A DNA stretch of 64,000 bases from an uncultured Litoreibacter sp. GTDB lineage: Bacteria > Pseudomonadota > Alphaproteobacteria > Rhodobacterales > Rhodobacteraceae. Positions 37,348 to 45,300 of this stretch are shown here, one piece after another; position 1 is the first letter of the stretch; each line of letters starts with the position of its first letter. A program made the position numbers and the translations under genes. The stretch lies in contig NZ_CANMXB010000001.1 in assembly GCF_947501785.1 (NCBI RefSeq), forward strand, positions 2,546,501 through 2,610,500. The letters are read 5' to 3'. The notes under the pieces were generated by a model, which ran no database searches, had not been told where the DNA came from, and saw only the letters and a list, made by a program, of their open reading frames with translations.

Positions 37348-38196
37348 TCAGGATGTGGCGAGCTGGCAGGATTCAAGCGCCCGCACCGCCTCGTCCAACC
37401 GGCTGCGCAAAGTGGTGAGCAGCGTAGAAAGGGTCATCTTCTGGTTCATGACCCAGGTTTGCGTGTTCACCATCTGCTCGATCCGGGCATCAAAACGCTT
37501 TTCCAGCGCTTCCTGATACCGCCCGGCTGCGACATACATATCGCCCACAACGACGAGGCTTTTGAGCGAATTTGATGCGGTGTCCATGCCCGCCTTTTCC
37601 AGGCCATCAGCCATCAGATTTCCGTTGTCGCTGATCTGCCCGGCCAGGTAGTCGATGCCCTCGCGCCGCATGTCCGCCTCGCTTGCGCCGGTGGCCGATT
37701 TGACGCCCAGCACCGCCGAGTCGTAGGCCATCTTCGCCTTGTTGAGCATCACTTTCCCGCCCATCGTGTTGGGGGTCGCCTGGGAAAACCCAAGCTGCAC
37801 GGCGTTGTTTGCAAGGTTTGCGGCGGCGGCTGATCCGCTGATTTGCCCGGTATAGGCCTGACCCGCGGTCTCAGCGGATTTGATCGACAGCACGCCCGCC
37901 TTGGCGGCCCGGGACGCCGCCGGGTTGAGCGACGAAAACGCGGAGGCGGCGAGATCCAGAAAGCCAATCGAGGTTTCCATGACGATGGCCGCAACCAGTT
38001 CGCCTGTGGCGTAGAATTCCATTTTGTCGGCGAGGGTTTCCACCTCTTTGATCTGAGCCTCGACATCGGCCACCAGGGTGCGCAAATTTGCGACTTTCTG
38101 CTGTTCCGTTGAACAGCTCTGCGGGTCAAAGCGCATCAGGGAGTGGGAGCTGGCGCCGCCCCAGACATCACTTCGCGGCATAATGCATTGGTTCAT
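37348..38196 (-). CDS. Unrecognised Ala-rich helical protein in the T6SS locus
   Basis: I do not recognise this 282-residue protein. From the ATG at 38196 (GGTGAG nearby) it reads MNQCIMPRSDVWGGASSHSL, followed by a predicted coiled-coil segment (STEQQKVANLRTLVADVEAQ onward), an Ala/Gly-rich mid-region, and two more helical blocks. There is no signal peptide. It is the last gene of the operon DUF1036-caspase-like-M23/SLT-this gene. A secreted substrate or an adaptor of the system is possible, but nothing in the sequence proves it. An in-frame start at 38262 is less likely. Confidence 0.7.
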   Translation of the reverse strand: MNQCIMPRSDVWGGASSHSLMRFDPQSCSTEQQKVANLRTLVADVEAQIKEVETLADKMEFYATGELVAAIVMETSIGFLDLAASAFSSLNPAASRAAKAGVLSIKSAETAGQAYTGQISGSAAAANLANNAVQLGFSQATPNTMGGKVMLNKAKMAYDSAVLGVKSATGASEADMRREGIDYLAGQISDNGNLMADGLEKAGMDTASNSLKSLVVVGDMYVAAGRYQEALEKRFDARIEQMVNTQTWVMNQKMTLSTLLTTLRSRLDEAVRALESCQLATS

Positions 38197-38271
38197 AATT
38201 CTCACCGTTCGATCTAAAATTGTTGGGTCGAATCTAGCTGGTCTGTCCCCAGAGTCCAGCATCGGATTGGT

Positions 38272-40587
38272 CTAACTGGTCTCCCGCAAAATCTGGTCGA
38301 CAATGTCTTTGTAGAGCTTCACCTCCGGCTCAATCGGAGCGGGCGGCGGCGCCGCGGCGATCGTGGTCGCGCCGCTGCCTTTGCGCCGCATCTTGCGGTC
38401 GGCCCAGGCCTTGAGGTCGGCCACGGTGTAATTCTTCAAAAATGGGTTGGCGCGCACGACGCTTGCGCCCATGACATCCAATATGGTCCGCTCGTTATTG
38501 GCCCCCAGCACGGTATGGGCGCCGGCGGGGCCAAGGAAGTGGGCCAGATACAGGCGGCCCGGCGTGGACTGGTGGCCACGCGCGCGCAAGAAAGCCTCGT
38601 TCTCCTGCGCCAGTTTGGTGACCATGTCGCGCGATATCGTCGGATCGCGGCGTAGGTTCAGAAGGTCGGCGCGGGACATGGTGGCAACCAGCTCGGGACG
38701 GTAGCTGCGCATCATACGCAACCAGGTGCTTTCGATGAACTGGCCAAGTCCCGTTGCCGTTGACCGGGTGTTCTTGGCGTTGGGGTTGCCCGCACTTTCC
38801 ACCTTGATGATTTGCTGCACCAAAGCGTCGACTGCACCGGAGGCCACCACCACCTGCCCGCCAGACAAGAGCGGCATCGGATTGATCGGTTCACCATTTT
38901 GGCGCGTCTCGAAATGCAGGTGTGGTCCGGTGGAGCGACCGGTGGTGCCGACGTACCCGATGACCTCACCTTGGGCGACCAGCTCCCCTTTCTTGCTGCG
39001 GGGGCCAAACTTGTTGAGGTGCGCGTAACGCGTCTCCAACCCGCCGGGATGCTTGATGATCACCAGATTTCCGTAGCCCTTTCCGTCGCCCGCATGGCTG
39101 ATTTGCCCCGCAGCGGCGGCGTAGACCGGTGTTCCCGTTGGGGCAGCCCAATCAACCCCAGCGTGAAGCCGCACCACTTTGTGGATCGGGTGTTTGCGGG
39201 GGCCGAATTTCGAGGTCAGGATACCGGTGACCGGCGAAATGAACGCCCCGCCTCCGCGCGGGCCGGCCCGGCCCGGCGCAAAACATTTGAACCCACCCTC
39301 CGCACGATCGGGGATGAAATAGCAAGGCATCGTCCCGGATGGCCCGCGAATGCCCGCAAACATGACCTGCCCCGCCAATTGCCCGTTGGGCCCATGTTGC
39401 CGCGAGAAGGCAATGGTGACCTCGTCCCCGTCCACAGCCAGCTTATCCAGATCATGCGTTTTGGACATCATCGCGACGATCTCTCCCACCAGCGCGGTGG
39501 GGACCCCATTGCGAATGGCAGCGCTATAGACCGCATCGAGCAGTCGGAATTTGCCGTCAGTGGTTTCAGCGTTGTTGCCGTCTCGTCCCAGCGTCGACAG
39601 CGCCATCAGGTTCTCTTTCAGCCACGGGTCGGAGCCGGGCAGATACGTGTCAGCGCGGGTGCGCGCGACGGTGCCGACGTAACCCTCTTGCGCGTAGTAG
39701 GACAGCTGCAGCATCCGGCTGGCGCTGCCTTTGCCGGTGGTCCTCAGCGCAACGATTGAGCCACGTTTCAGATTCTCGGCTTGTGGAAAGAGCGCCAGTA
39801 CCCCCGCAGTGTCCCCCTCGGACAGGTCGTTTTCCGCCATCAGCCCCGCCAGGTCGCGGTCCAGCTCTACCTGCACAATCACATCTTTGAACAACTCGGC
39901 GCGGAATGCTTCCGGTTTGACATAGGTGACGGAGGTGGTGTTCTCGATCTCCGTTTTTGCAACGGCATCTGTCGCCGCAGTTTCCCCCGCTTCAAGGGAG
40001 GTGCCGTAGCTGTCGGTCAAGTCACCCAATTCCACCGTGGTGTCCAGGGCGGTCAGCTCTTCTACGGCAGCGTCTTCCAGCTGGCTCAACGGGTCGGCAA
40101 GCGCACGGTTGCGCTGCGCCTGAAAGAAAGCGAAATCTTCACGGGAGGAAGGCAGCGCAGTGATCAAACGCGTTTCCTTGACCACCAGATTGTCCCGCAC
40201 GATCACCAGCCGCTCTGCCTGCGGCAGCCCGAACCGCGAAATGTCAAGAATGCCCGGTCCTTCAATCAGTTTTTGGCGTTCCTCCGCGTCCTCATCAACC
40301 TCGGCAAAGCGCAGGATGGTCGGGTCGCCCGCAATGTCGATAAACGCGTTGTTCTGCACCACGGGCGCAACGTCGAAATCCGTTTCCACCTGTACGAGAT
40401 CGAAGTCATCCTCGGATGTAGATACCCACCCGGCAAGTTGGCTTGGCAGAGTGGTAAAGAGCGCTACGGGAATTGCCACAACGACCAGCACAACGGCCGC
40501 GACAGCCAGCCGACCCGCCAACTTGCGGTTGCGGCGGGAGCGCGCGTGCTTGCGGCCCTTTTGAAAACTCGGATCAACCTTGATCAT
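38272..40587 (-). CDS. Membrane-anchored M23 peptidase / lytic transglycosylase fusion
   Basis: This 771-residue protein has a basic N-terminus, one membrane helix at about 27-46, a long region of unknown fold (60-440), an M23 metallopeptidase domain (470-565), and a soluble-lytic-transglycosylase-like domain (585-700). Zinc ligands are visible as LHAGVD (His475, Asp479) and HLHFE (His556, His558). The transglycosylase Glu is in KVESAG (Glu597), followed by GLGQFIESTW. It should cut both peptide and glycan bonds of peptidoglycan in the periplasm, perhaps to open the wall for the secretion apparatus or to act on target cells. Confidence 0.88.
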   Translation of the reverse strand: MIKVDPSFQKGRKHARSRRNRKLAGRLAVAAVVLVVVAIPVALFTTLPSQLAGWVSTSEDDFDLVQVETDFDVAPVVQNNAFIDIAGDPTILRFAEVDEDAEERQKLIEGPGILDISRFGLPQAERLVIVRDNLVVKETRLITALPSSREDFAFFQAQRNRALADPLSQLEDAAVEELTALDTTVELGDLTDSYGTSLEAGETAATDAVAKTEIENTTSVTYVKPEAFRAELFKDVIVQVELDRDLAGLMAENDLSEGDTAGVLALFPQAENLKRGSIVALRTTGKGSASRMLQLSYYAQEGYVGTVARTRADTYLPGSDPWLKENLMALSTLGRDGNNAETTDGKFRLLDAVYSAAIRNGVPTALVGEIVAMMSKTHDLDKLAVDGDEVTIAFSRQHGPNGQLAGQVMFAGIRGPSGTMPCYFIPDRAEGGFKCFAPGRAGPRGGGAFISPVTGILTSKFGPRKHPIHKVVRLHAGVDWAAPTGTPVYAAAAGQISHAGDGKGYGNLVIIKHPGGLETRYAHLNKFGPRSKKGELVAQGEVIGYVGTTGRSTGPHLHFETRQNGEPINPMPLLSGGQVVVASGAVDALVQQIIKVESAGNPNAKNTRSTATGLGQFIESTWLRMMRSYRPELVATMSRADLLNLRRDPTISRDMVTKLAQENEAFLRARGHQSTPGRLYLAHFLGPAGAHTVLGANNERTILDVMGASVVRANPFLKNYTVADLKAWADRKMRRKGSGATTIAAAPPPAPIEPEVKLYKDIVDQILRETS

Positions 40588-40616
40588 AGAAATATGACTA
40601 TAGGAACAGGCGCCCC

Positions 40617-42179
40617 CTAGCGGAACACACCGTTGAGCGCGTTTGCATTGATCTTGCCGGTCGTGGCGGGCTTTTTGGCCGCAGGTGCAGGTTTGCGCGC
40701 CGCTGTCGTGGCACGTGTCGTGGTTCTGGGCTGGGACCGCGTGGTTGCGCGCGGTTGTGCGGCGCGGGCCTGCACGACCCTTGGGCAGGTCACGTCATCT
40801 CTCAGCGCGATGGTCCTGAACAGGTCAATCGTGGCGGCCCTGCTGACCGGGGTTTCGCCGATTTGCTGGAAATACCGGTCGACAGAGCCTTGCGAGCCCG
40901 GACCCCAGTCGCCGTCAATACCGCCGGTGTAGCAGCCCATCCGCTTCAGCTCGGTCTGCAATGCGACGGCAAGCTGCGCCTCGGCAGGATCAAACGCCCC
41001 GCTGTTGACCAATTCGGCGTAAAGTTCCGCATCTTGGCTGCGAATGGTCTGGCGCGCCTCAAAGTTGGACCCGTCCAGCGCCGTTCCGGTCAACGCGCCC
41101 CCGGTTTGGGTCGCGGCCTGCGCCGGGTCGTCGGATTGAATACGCCCGACAATGACAGAAGGGCGCGGCAGGCCAGCGGCTGTCGGCAGCGCGGCAACCT
41201 CTGACCGTGGGGCTGCGTTGAATATCTGAACGCCGCCGGTGCTTGGGGTGAAAGAAACGGGTTCGACCTTGGCGACAGCGGCTGGCGCGATGACCGCGCC
41301 CATATCCACGGCCGCAACGCGCCCGGTCAGCACAATCGTCTCATTTTCGACCTTCTTGACCTGGGGCGCGGGCGATGATGCCTCCCCCATCAGCCCGGCG
41401 CTTTGCCAAAGCGCGCGCATCCGGTCGCGGTCAGCCGGGGCCAGCCGGTCGAGCACTTTCATATCGTCTTCGGACAGAGTGATGTTCTGCGTCTCGCTCT
41501 GCCAAAGGATGAGAGGGGCTGTCAGGTTGGACACAGCCACCCCCGCGCCGCCAGAAGCGTCAAACGCCGCCGAGATCGGGGTATCCGGGGTTGCGAGTGC
41601 GACCAAAACGCGGTCCGTGAACCGCGGTGCATTTGACGACGCACAGCCCTCCTCAGCACTGGCGGACAGTGCCATGAAAATACCGGACATGTCGTCGGTG
41701 GGCAGCGGGGCAACGCCCGCATCATCCGTGTAGCAGGTCTGCACAAACACCAACACCTGATCGGCCCCGCTCGCGCGGAAGCCACGTGCCGTGTCGAGCA
41801 GATCCCACCCGGTTCCATCAGCCGCCATTAACCGTGTGCGGCCATCTTCTATGGCAGTTGGGCCGGAGAAGTATAACGCGACGGTGCGGGCGGCACGGTT
41901 GCCCAGCGGAAGGCTGGCGGGCGACACGTCTGCGCGTCGGATGACGTCGAAGCCAAGGCCCAGCAGCGCGCGAGAGACGGCGACGGCATCCTTGGCCGGT
42001 TGATCCGCGCCGTTGCCAATTACGTAAGCCAGCCGCTCCTGCGCTGCTAAAGGAGCAGCGCAGAAGATGCATGTGGCCAGCGAAAACAGCAGGCGTTTGA
42101 ACAAAACCGTAAACCCCATGCCGCGCATCATGCCAGATTCTGCCCGGCCCCGCCACTTATGCTTGCGGTTCTGCGTCAT
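40617..42179 (-). CDS. Secreted caspase-like (C14) protein, probable pseudoenzyme, with C-terminal peptidoglycan-binding-like region
   Basis: This 520-residue exported protein has a hydrophobic signal segment at about 23-46 ending AAPLAAQ. A caspase-like p20 pattern follows: LAYVIGNG, DAVAVSRALLGLGFDV, VALYFSGP, LVFVQTCY. The active-site Cys position is filled (Cys149), but the His normally found in the YxGHG-type motif is replaced (YFSGPT). A degenerate peptidoglycan-binding repeat (LKRMGCYTGGIDGDWGPGSQ) and a Lys/Pro/Thr-rich tail follow. ATG 42179 overlaps the stop of the DUF1036 gene (ATGA). A structural or scaffold role seems likelier than proteolysis. Confidence 0.72.
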   Translation of the reverse strand: MTQNRKHKWRGRAESGMMRGMGFTVLFKRLLFSLATCIFCAAPLAAQERLAYVIGNGADQPAKDAVAVSRALLGLGFDVIRRADVSPASLPLGNRAARTVALYFSGPTAIEDGRTRLMAADGTGWDLLDTARGFRASGADQVLVFVQTCYTDDAGVAPLPTDDMSGIFMALSASAEEGCASSNAPRFTDRVLVALATPDTPISAAFDASGGAGVAVSNLTAPLILWQSETQNITLSEDDMKVLDRLAPADRDRMRALWQSAGLMGEASSPAPQVKKVENETIVLTGRVAAVDMGAVIAPAAVAKVEPVSFTPSTGGVQIFNAAPRSEVAALPTAAGLPRPSVIVGRIQSDDPAQAATQTGGALTGTALDGSNFEARQTIRSQDAELYAELVNSGAFDPAEAQLAVALQTELKRMGCYTGGIDGDWGPGSQGSVDRYFQQIGETPVSRAATIDLFRTIALRDDVTCPRVVQARAAQPRATTRSQPRTTTRATTAARKPAPAAKKPATTGKINANALNGVFR

Positions 42180-42598
42180 TCTGGCCGCGCCGCAATAAAG
42201 AGCGTCCAACGCTCTGTGTCTTGGGTGTCAACCTCGATGAACGGGGCGTCAAGGTATCCACGCACGAGGCAGTCCTGCTCCCCATCAATGACGAACCGGT
42301 CCGGGGCCACGCACATCGACACCGCCCCGCTGAGGATTTCCTTGCCAAACACATCCTTGGCAAAAACGTAGATGTAGCGTGTGTCCAACGGGTCGCGGAT
42401 GACGTTTGCGCATTGGTTGGGCCCGATTTTCCACCAGCCCCGTGTGCGAAACGCACCGCGGTTGAGTTGCCCTACCGCCACATTCACCACGTCGAAGGAC
42501 TGGTTACAGACCGAAAACTGGGCTTGCGCAGGGGCCGTGCCACCGAAAAACGGCAGTCCAAGGGCAGCTAATATGGCAAATTTATTCAGCATCGGCAT
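42176..42598 (-). CDS. Exported DUF1036-family protein
   Basis: This 140-residue protein has an N-terminal signal peptide (cleavage likely after APAQA, about residue 26). The mature part fits DUF1036: FSVCNQSFDVVNVAVGQ, GWWKIGPNQCANVI, RYIYVFAKD, with four Cys residues that could form disulphides in the periplasm. The function of the family is unknown. It is first in the leftward operon, 20 bases from a perfect palindrome. Confidence 0.85.
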   Translation of the reverse strand: MPMLNKFAILAALGLPFFGGTAPAQAQFSVCNQSFDVVNVAVGQLNRGAFRTRGWWKIGPNQCANVIRDPLDTRYIYVFAKDVFGKEILSGAVSMCVAPDRFVIDGEQDCLVRGYLDAPFIEVDTQDTERWTLFIAARPE

Positions 42599-42617
42599 AT
42601 GTGTAGACTCAAATCAT

Positions 42618-42632
42618 GGCGATAATATCGCC
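42618..42632. promoter_or_regulatory. Perfect palindrome between the divergent envelope operons
   Basis: GGCGATAATATCGCC is a 15-base perfect dyad (7-base arms around A42625) in the 152-base spacer between the leftward DUF1036 operon and the rightward operon starting at 42751. Its position suggests an operator for a dimeric regulator controlling one or both units. No regulator gene is visible in the window. Confidence 0.5.
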
Positions 42633-42750
42633 GAACACAAAGATACAACAATCGATTGTCAACGCGAGCGCAACAGTGAGTATCATTGAAAAAAGCAGGT
42701 GATCGGCGTAGGGTCTTTGAATCGCCATCCAAGCTAAGAAAGGAGGGCAA

Positions 42751-43242
42751 ATGTATCGCAATATTGCCCTTGTTTTGCTGATTGGCGGCGTCTCTGTAGG
42801 CGGCGCATTGGCTTTGGTCATGGCGCAAAACAGCAGCGTAAAACGGCATGTGGTCCCGCAAACCGCGCTGGTTTCACCTGATTTCGGCACAATTTCGCCC
42901 AGTGCAAAGCGACCAGCAAGACCTGTTGTGGGGCCAAAAAGCCCAGAAGTGGCGGCCAAGCCCCCCTTGCCGACGCCCCCAGTCGCTGAAGCACCAGCGC
43001 GCGTTTCTGTTCCGCAATCCGAACCACTTGTGACTGCGGCGACACCGGTTGACGTCGGTACGCAAAACTTTGGCCCCTCAACGTCCGAGCCAAACATCTC
43101 CCCCTTCGCAGGGCTGGCTCTGGACAGTCTGACGACCTCGCAGCCCGCCGAAAACGGTAGCTTGGGGCTCACCGAAGCCCCTCAGCGCCAATTTCAGGAG
43201 CAGGAGCTCGCGAAGACCTGGATCATCGGCGTTTACCGCTGA
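42751..43242 (+). CDS. Small membrane-anchored Pro-rich envelope protein (hypothetical)
   Basis: This 163-residue protein has an N-terminal membrane helix or uncleaved signal (ALVLLIGGVSVGGALALVMA), then a Pro/Ala/Val-rich extended region. The start is firm, with AAGGAGG 6 bases upstream. The composition resembles a periplasm-spanning linker. It lies at the head of the rightward operon that leads to the ExbB/ExbD-like genes. I recognise no family. Confidence 0.7.
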   Translation: MYRNIALVLLIGGVSVGGALALVMAQNSSVKRHVVPQTALVSPDFGTISPSAKRPARPVVGPKSPEVAAKPPLPTPPVAEAPARVSVPQSEPLVTAATPVDVGTQNFGPSTSEPNISPFAGLALDSLTTSQPAENGSLGLTEAPQRQFQEQELAKTWIIGVYR

Positions 43243-43340
43243 TATCTGTTGACACCCCACTTGAACATGGTCCCAACTGACGGCAAATGATCCGCCTGCG
43301 GTGTGCTGTAATATTGGCCGCGGGTCGCCTAATTTGAGGG

Positions 43341-43781
43341 ATGAGAGAGATGGTTTTCAGGACACTATCTGCTGTTTTGCTGGCAGCTTCGGTTGCGGCC
43401 TTTGGCGCGGCGGCGCAGGACGCCGACGCAAAATTTAGCCTCGAGCTGAATAACGCGGCCAACACCGATACTGGCGGATGCAGGCTGACCTATGTTGCCA
43501 CCAACCGCAGCGGGCAGGATCTGGCGAAGACAGATTATCAGGTGGGCGTGTTCAACGCCGAGGGCGTCGTGACCCGCATTCTGGTGCTTGGCTTTGGCGC
43601 GCTGACCAATGGCAAAACCCGCATCGTGCTGTTTGATCTGGGCGACCAAAGCTGCACAGATATTTCACGTATCATTGTGAATGACGTGGCTGAGTGCACG
43701 CTGGCGGATGGCCAACCCGCCGATTTTTGCCTGACCGGGCTGGTTACCAGTTCACGCACGGAGGTTCAATTTGGCATCTAG
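43341..43781 (+). CDS. Small exported protein (hypothetical) upstream of the ExbB-like gene
   Basis: This 146-residue protein has a clear signal peptide (LSAVLLAASVAAFGAAAQ). The mature domain has four Cys residues and a probable beta-sandwich pattern (CRLTYVATNRSGQDLAKTDYQVGVF at its start). It lacks a lipobox, so it does not look like the missing TssJ. Start is 43341 or the ATG at 43350. It may act with the channel genes 45 bases downstream. Confidence 0.72.
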   Translation: MREMVFRTLSAVLLAASVAAFGAAAQDADAKFSLELNNAANTDTGGCRLTYVATNRSGQDLAKTDYQVGVFNAEGVVTRILVLGFGALTNGKTRIVLFDLGDQSCTDISRIIVNDVAECTLADGQPADFCLTGLVTSSRTEVQFGI

Positions 43782-43826
43782 GCCCAATTGAATCACACCA
43801 CACCAAATTGACCATGGAGACCGCCC

Positions 43827-44456
43827 ATGCTGGCTGCCTTTGATCCTACCACAATTGTCGTCTTTGCCGCATTGGCCGTGTTGTCGGTGATGGCCGTCAC
43901 CGTCAGCTTCTACAAGGTGATCCAGTTCAACCGGTTGGGAGTGGGGCGTACCACCGGCGCTGAAAGTATCATCGACAACTGGCTTAATGGCCGCCCAGAA
44001 GAGGCGATCCGCGCCGCTGGTACCCGCGACTCGGTGCTGGCGCGGGTGCTGCAGGCTGTGTTGTCGGGATTACGGGCGCGTCCCAACGATCAGGACTACG
44101 CCGAAGAGCTGGGCCGCCAAACCGCGCTGGTCGAACTCGCCGCCATGTCGCAGCGCATGCGGCTGCTTGAAGCGGTGGTTCAGGCCGCCCCGATGCTGGG
44201 GCTGCTGGGCACCGTGATCGGGATGATTGACGCATTCGGCACCCTGTCCACCAGCCAGGGCGCGGTCGACCCGGCCCTATTGGCGGGAGGCATCTGGACC
44301 GCGTTGACCACCACTGCCGTCGGGCTGGCCATTGCGCTGGTAACCTTCTTTATCGCCAACTGGTTTGAAAGTCGGATCGAGGGGGAGCGGCAGTCGATCG
44401 AAACCCTAATCTCAGCCGCAATCCACGGCCGCGTTGACACCAGCGCTGCCCGCTAG
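43827..44456 (+). CDS. ExbB/TolQ/MotA-family proton channel protein
   Basis: This 209-residue protein has three predicted membrane helices (about 10-30, 122-143 and 158-182) and the family signature LLEAVVQAAPMLGLLGTVIGMIDAF around residues 112-136, which lines the proton path in ExbB/TolQ. Together with the two following ExbD/TolR-like proteins it should form an inner-membrane motor that moves a periplasmic partner. It is not the general Tol system by context, being embedded in the T6SS locus. Confidence 0.88.
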   Translation: MLAAFDPTTIVVFAALAVLSVMAVTVSFYKVIQFNRLGVGRTTGAESIIDNWLNGRPEEAIRAAGTRDSVLARVLQAVLSGLRARPNDQDYAEELGRQTALVELAAMSQRMRLLEAVVQAAPMLGLLGTVIGMIDAFGTLSTSQGAVDPALLAGGIWTALTTTAVGLAIALVTFFIANWFESRIEGERQSIETLISAAIHGRVDTSAAR

Positions 44457-44461
44457 CCCCC

Positions 44462-44899
44462 GTGGCCAAGCGCAGCATACGGGAGCTTCCGCGCTCTGAA
44501 CGGCGGTACACGTTTGCGCTGACCCCGTTGGCGGACGCTATGTTTCAGCTGCTGATATTCTTCATGCTGACGTCGTCGTTGACGCCCTATTCCCTGTTGA
44601 CGTTGCAAAGTGGTCCGGGCACCGGCGCGGCCCCCGGCGCGCAAGAAACCACCGTGGAACCACCGGGGGAGGCCGCCGCCAGCTGGACCATCGAAAACGG
44701 GGAGATCGTCGCAAACGGGCAGCGCTTCGGCTTCGAGTCCCTGCCGCAGCTGGCCCAGGCTCTCGTCGCCGCCGATACACCACGGGTGCTTCTGATTTCA
44801 TCCGCCCGGGCGCGCGTGCAGGACATCGTCACGGTTCTTGAGATACTGGCAGCGGCCAACGTGGCCTCAGTGCAGATTGTCAGCAGGGGGACGCAATGA
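44462..44899 (+). CDS. ExbD/TolR-family protein, proton-competent copy
   Basis: This 145-residue protein starts at GTG 44462. One membrane helix (about 20-40) contains the conserved acidic residue in LTPLADAMFQLLIFFML (Asp25), the proton-carrying position of ExbD/TolR. A periplasmic domain with VLLISSARARVQDIVTVLEIL follows. It lies 5 bases after the channel gene and overlaps the second ExbD-like gene by 4 bases. Confidence 0.87.
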   Translation: MAKRSIRELPRSERRYTFALTPLADAMFQLLIFFMLTSSLTPYSLLTLQSGPGTGAAPGAQETTVEPPGEAAASWTIENGEIVANGQRFGFESLPQLAQALVAADTPRVLLISSARARVQDIVTVLEILAAANVASVQIVSRGTQ

Positions 44900-45300
44900 C
44901 CCGTCCCCTGCCCCGACCCAAGCCCCCTGTCCGATTGGACGTTTCGCTGGCGATTGTGAATATCGTCTTACTGCTGATCTTCTTCTTTCTGGCCACAGGG
45001 CGGCTGCTGAACCCTGTTGGCCCCGATCTTGAACTGTCCCAAACGTCCGAGCTGCCGCTGGATCAACTGCCCTCCCCCATCCTGGTGATCCACGCCGACG
45101 GGACGTGGGACCTGAACGGCAACGAGGTCGCCCCGGACCTGCTGGACGTGGCGTTGCAAAACCTGCCACAGCCGGTGGTGCTGCACCTGCTGATCAACCG
45201 CGAAGCGCCCGCAAACGCATTGATACAGGTGATCAACCGCCCCGAATTAACCGAAACCGAAATCAGGCTGGTAACCTTGCACCGGCGGGCCGGGCAATGA
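44896..45300 (+). CDS. ExbD/TolR-family protein lacking the membrane aspartate
   Basis: This 134-residue paralogue has a helix at about 17-35 reading LAIVNIVLLLIFFFLA, with hydrophobic residues where ExbD/TolR has Asp. The periplasmic part (VIHADGTWDLNGNEVAPDLL, VVLHLLINREAPANAL) keeps the family pattern. It may form a hetero-oligomer with the preceding protein in which only one subunit type carries protons. It is coupled at both ends by ATGA overlaps. Confidence 0.8.
   Translation: MTRPLPRPKPPVRLDVSLAIVNIVLLLIFFFLATGRLLNPVGPDLELSQTSELPLDQLPSPILVIHADGTWDLNGNEVAPDLLDVALQNLPQPVVLHLLINREAPANALIQVINRPELTETEIRLVTLHRRAGQ

Noticed and set aside
43341-43781. Small exported protein as the missing TssJ
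   Set aside because: TssJ is a lipoprotein, but this signal peptide ends in an AQ-type cleavage site with no lipobox Cys.
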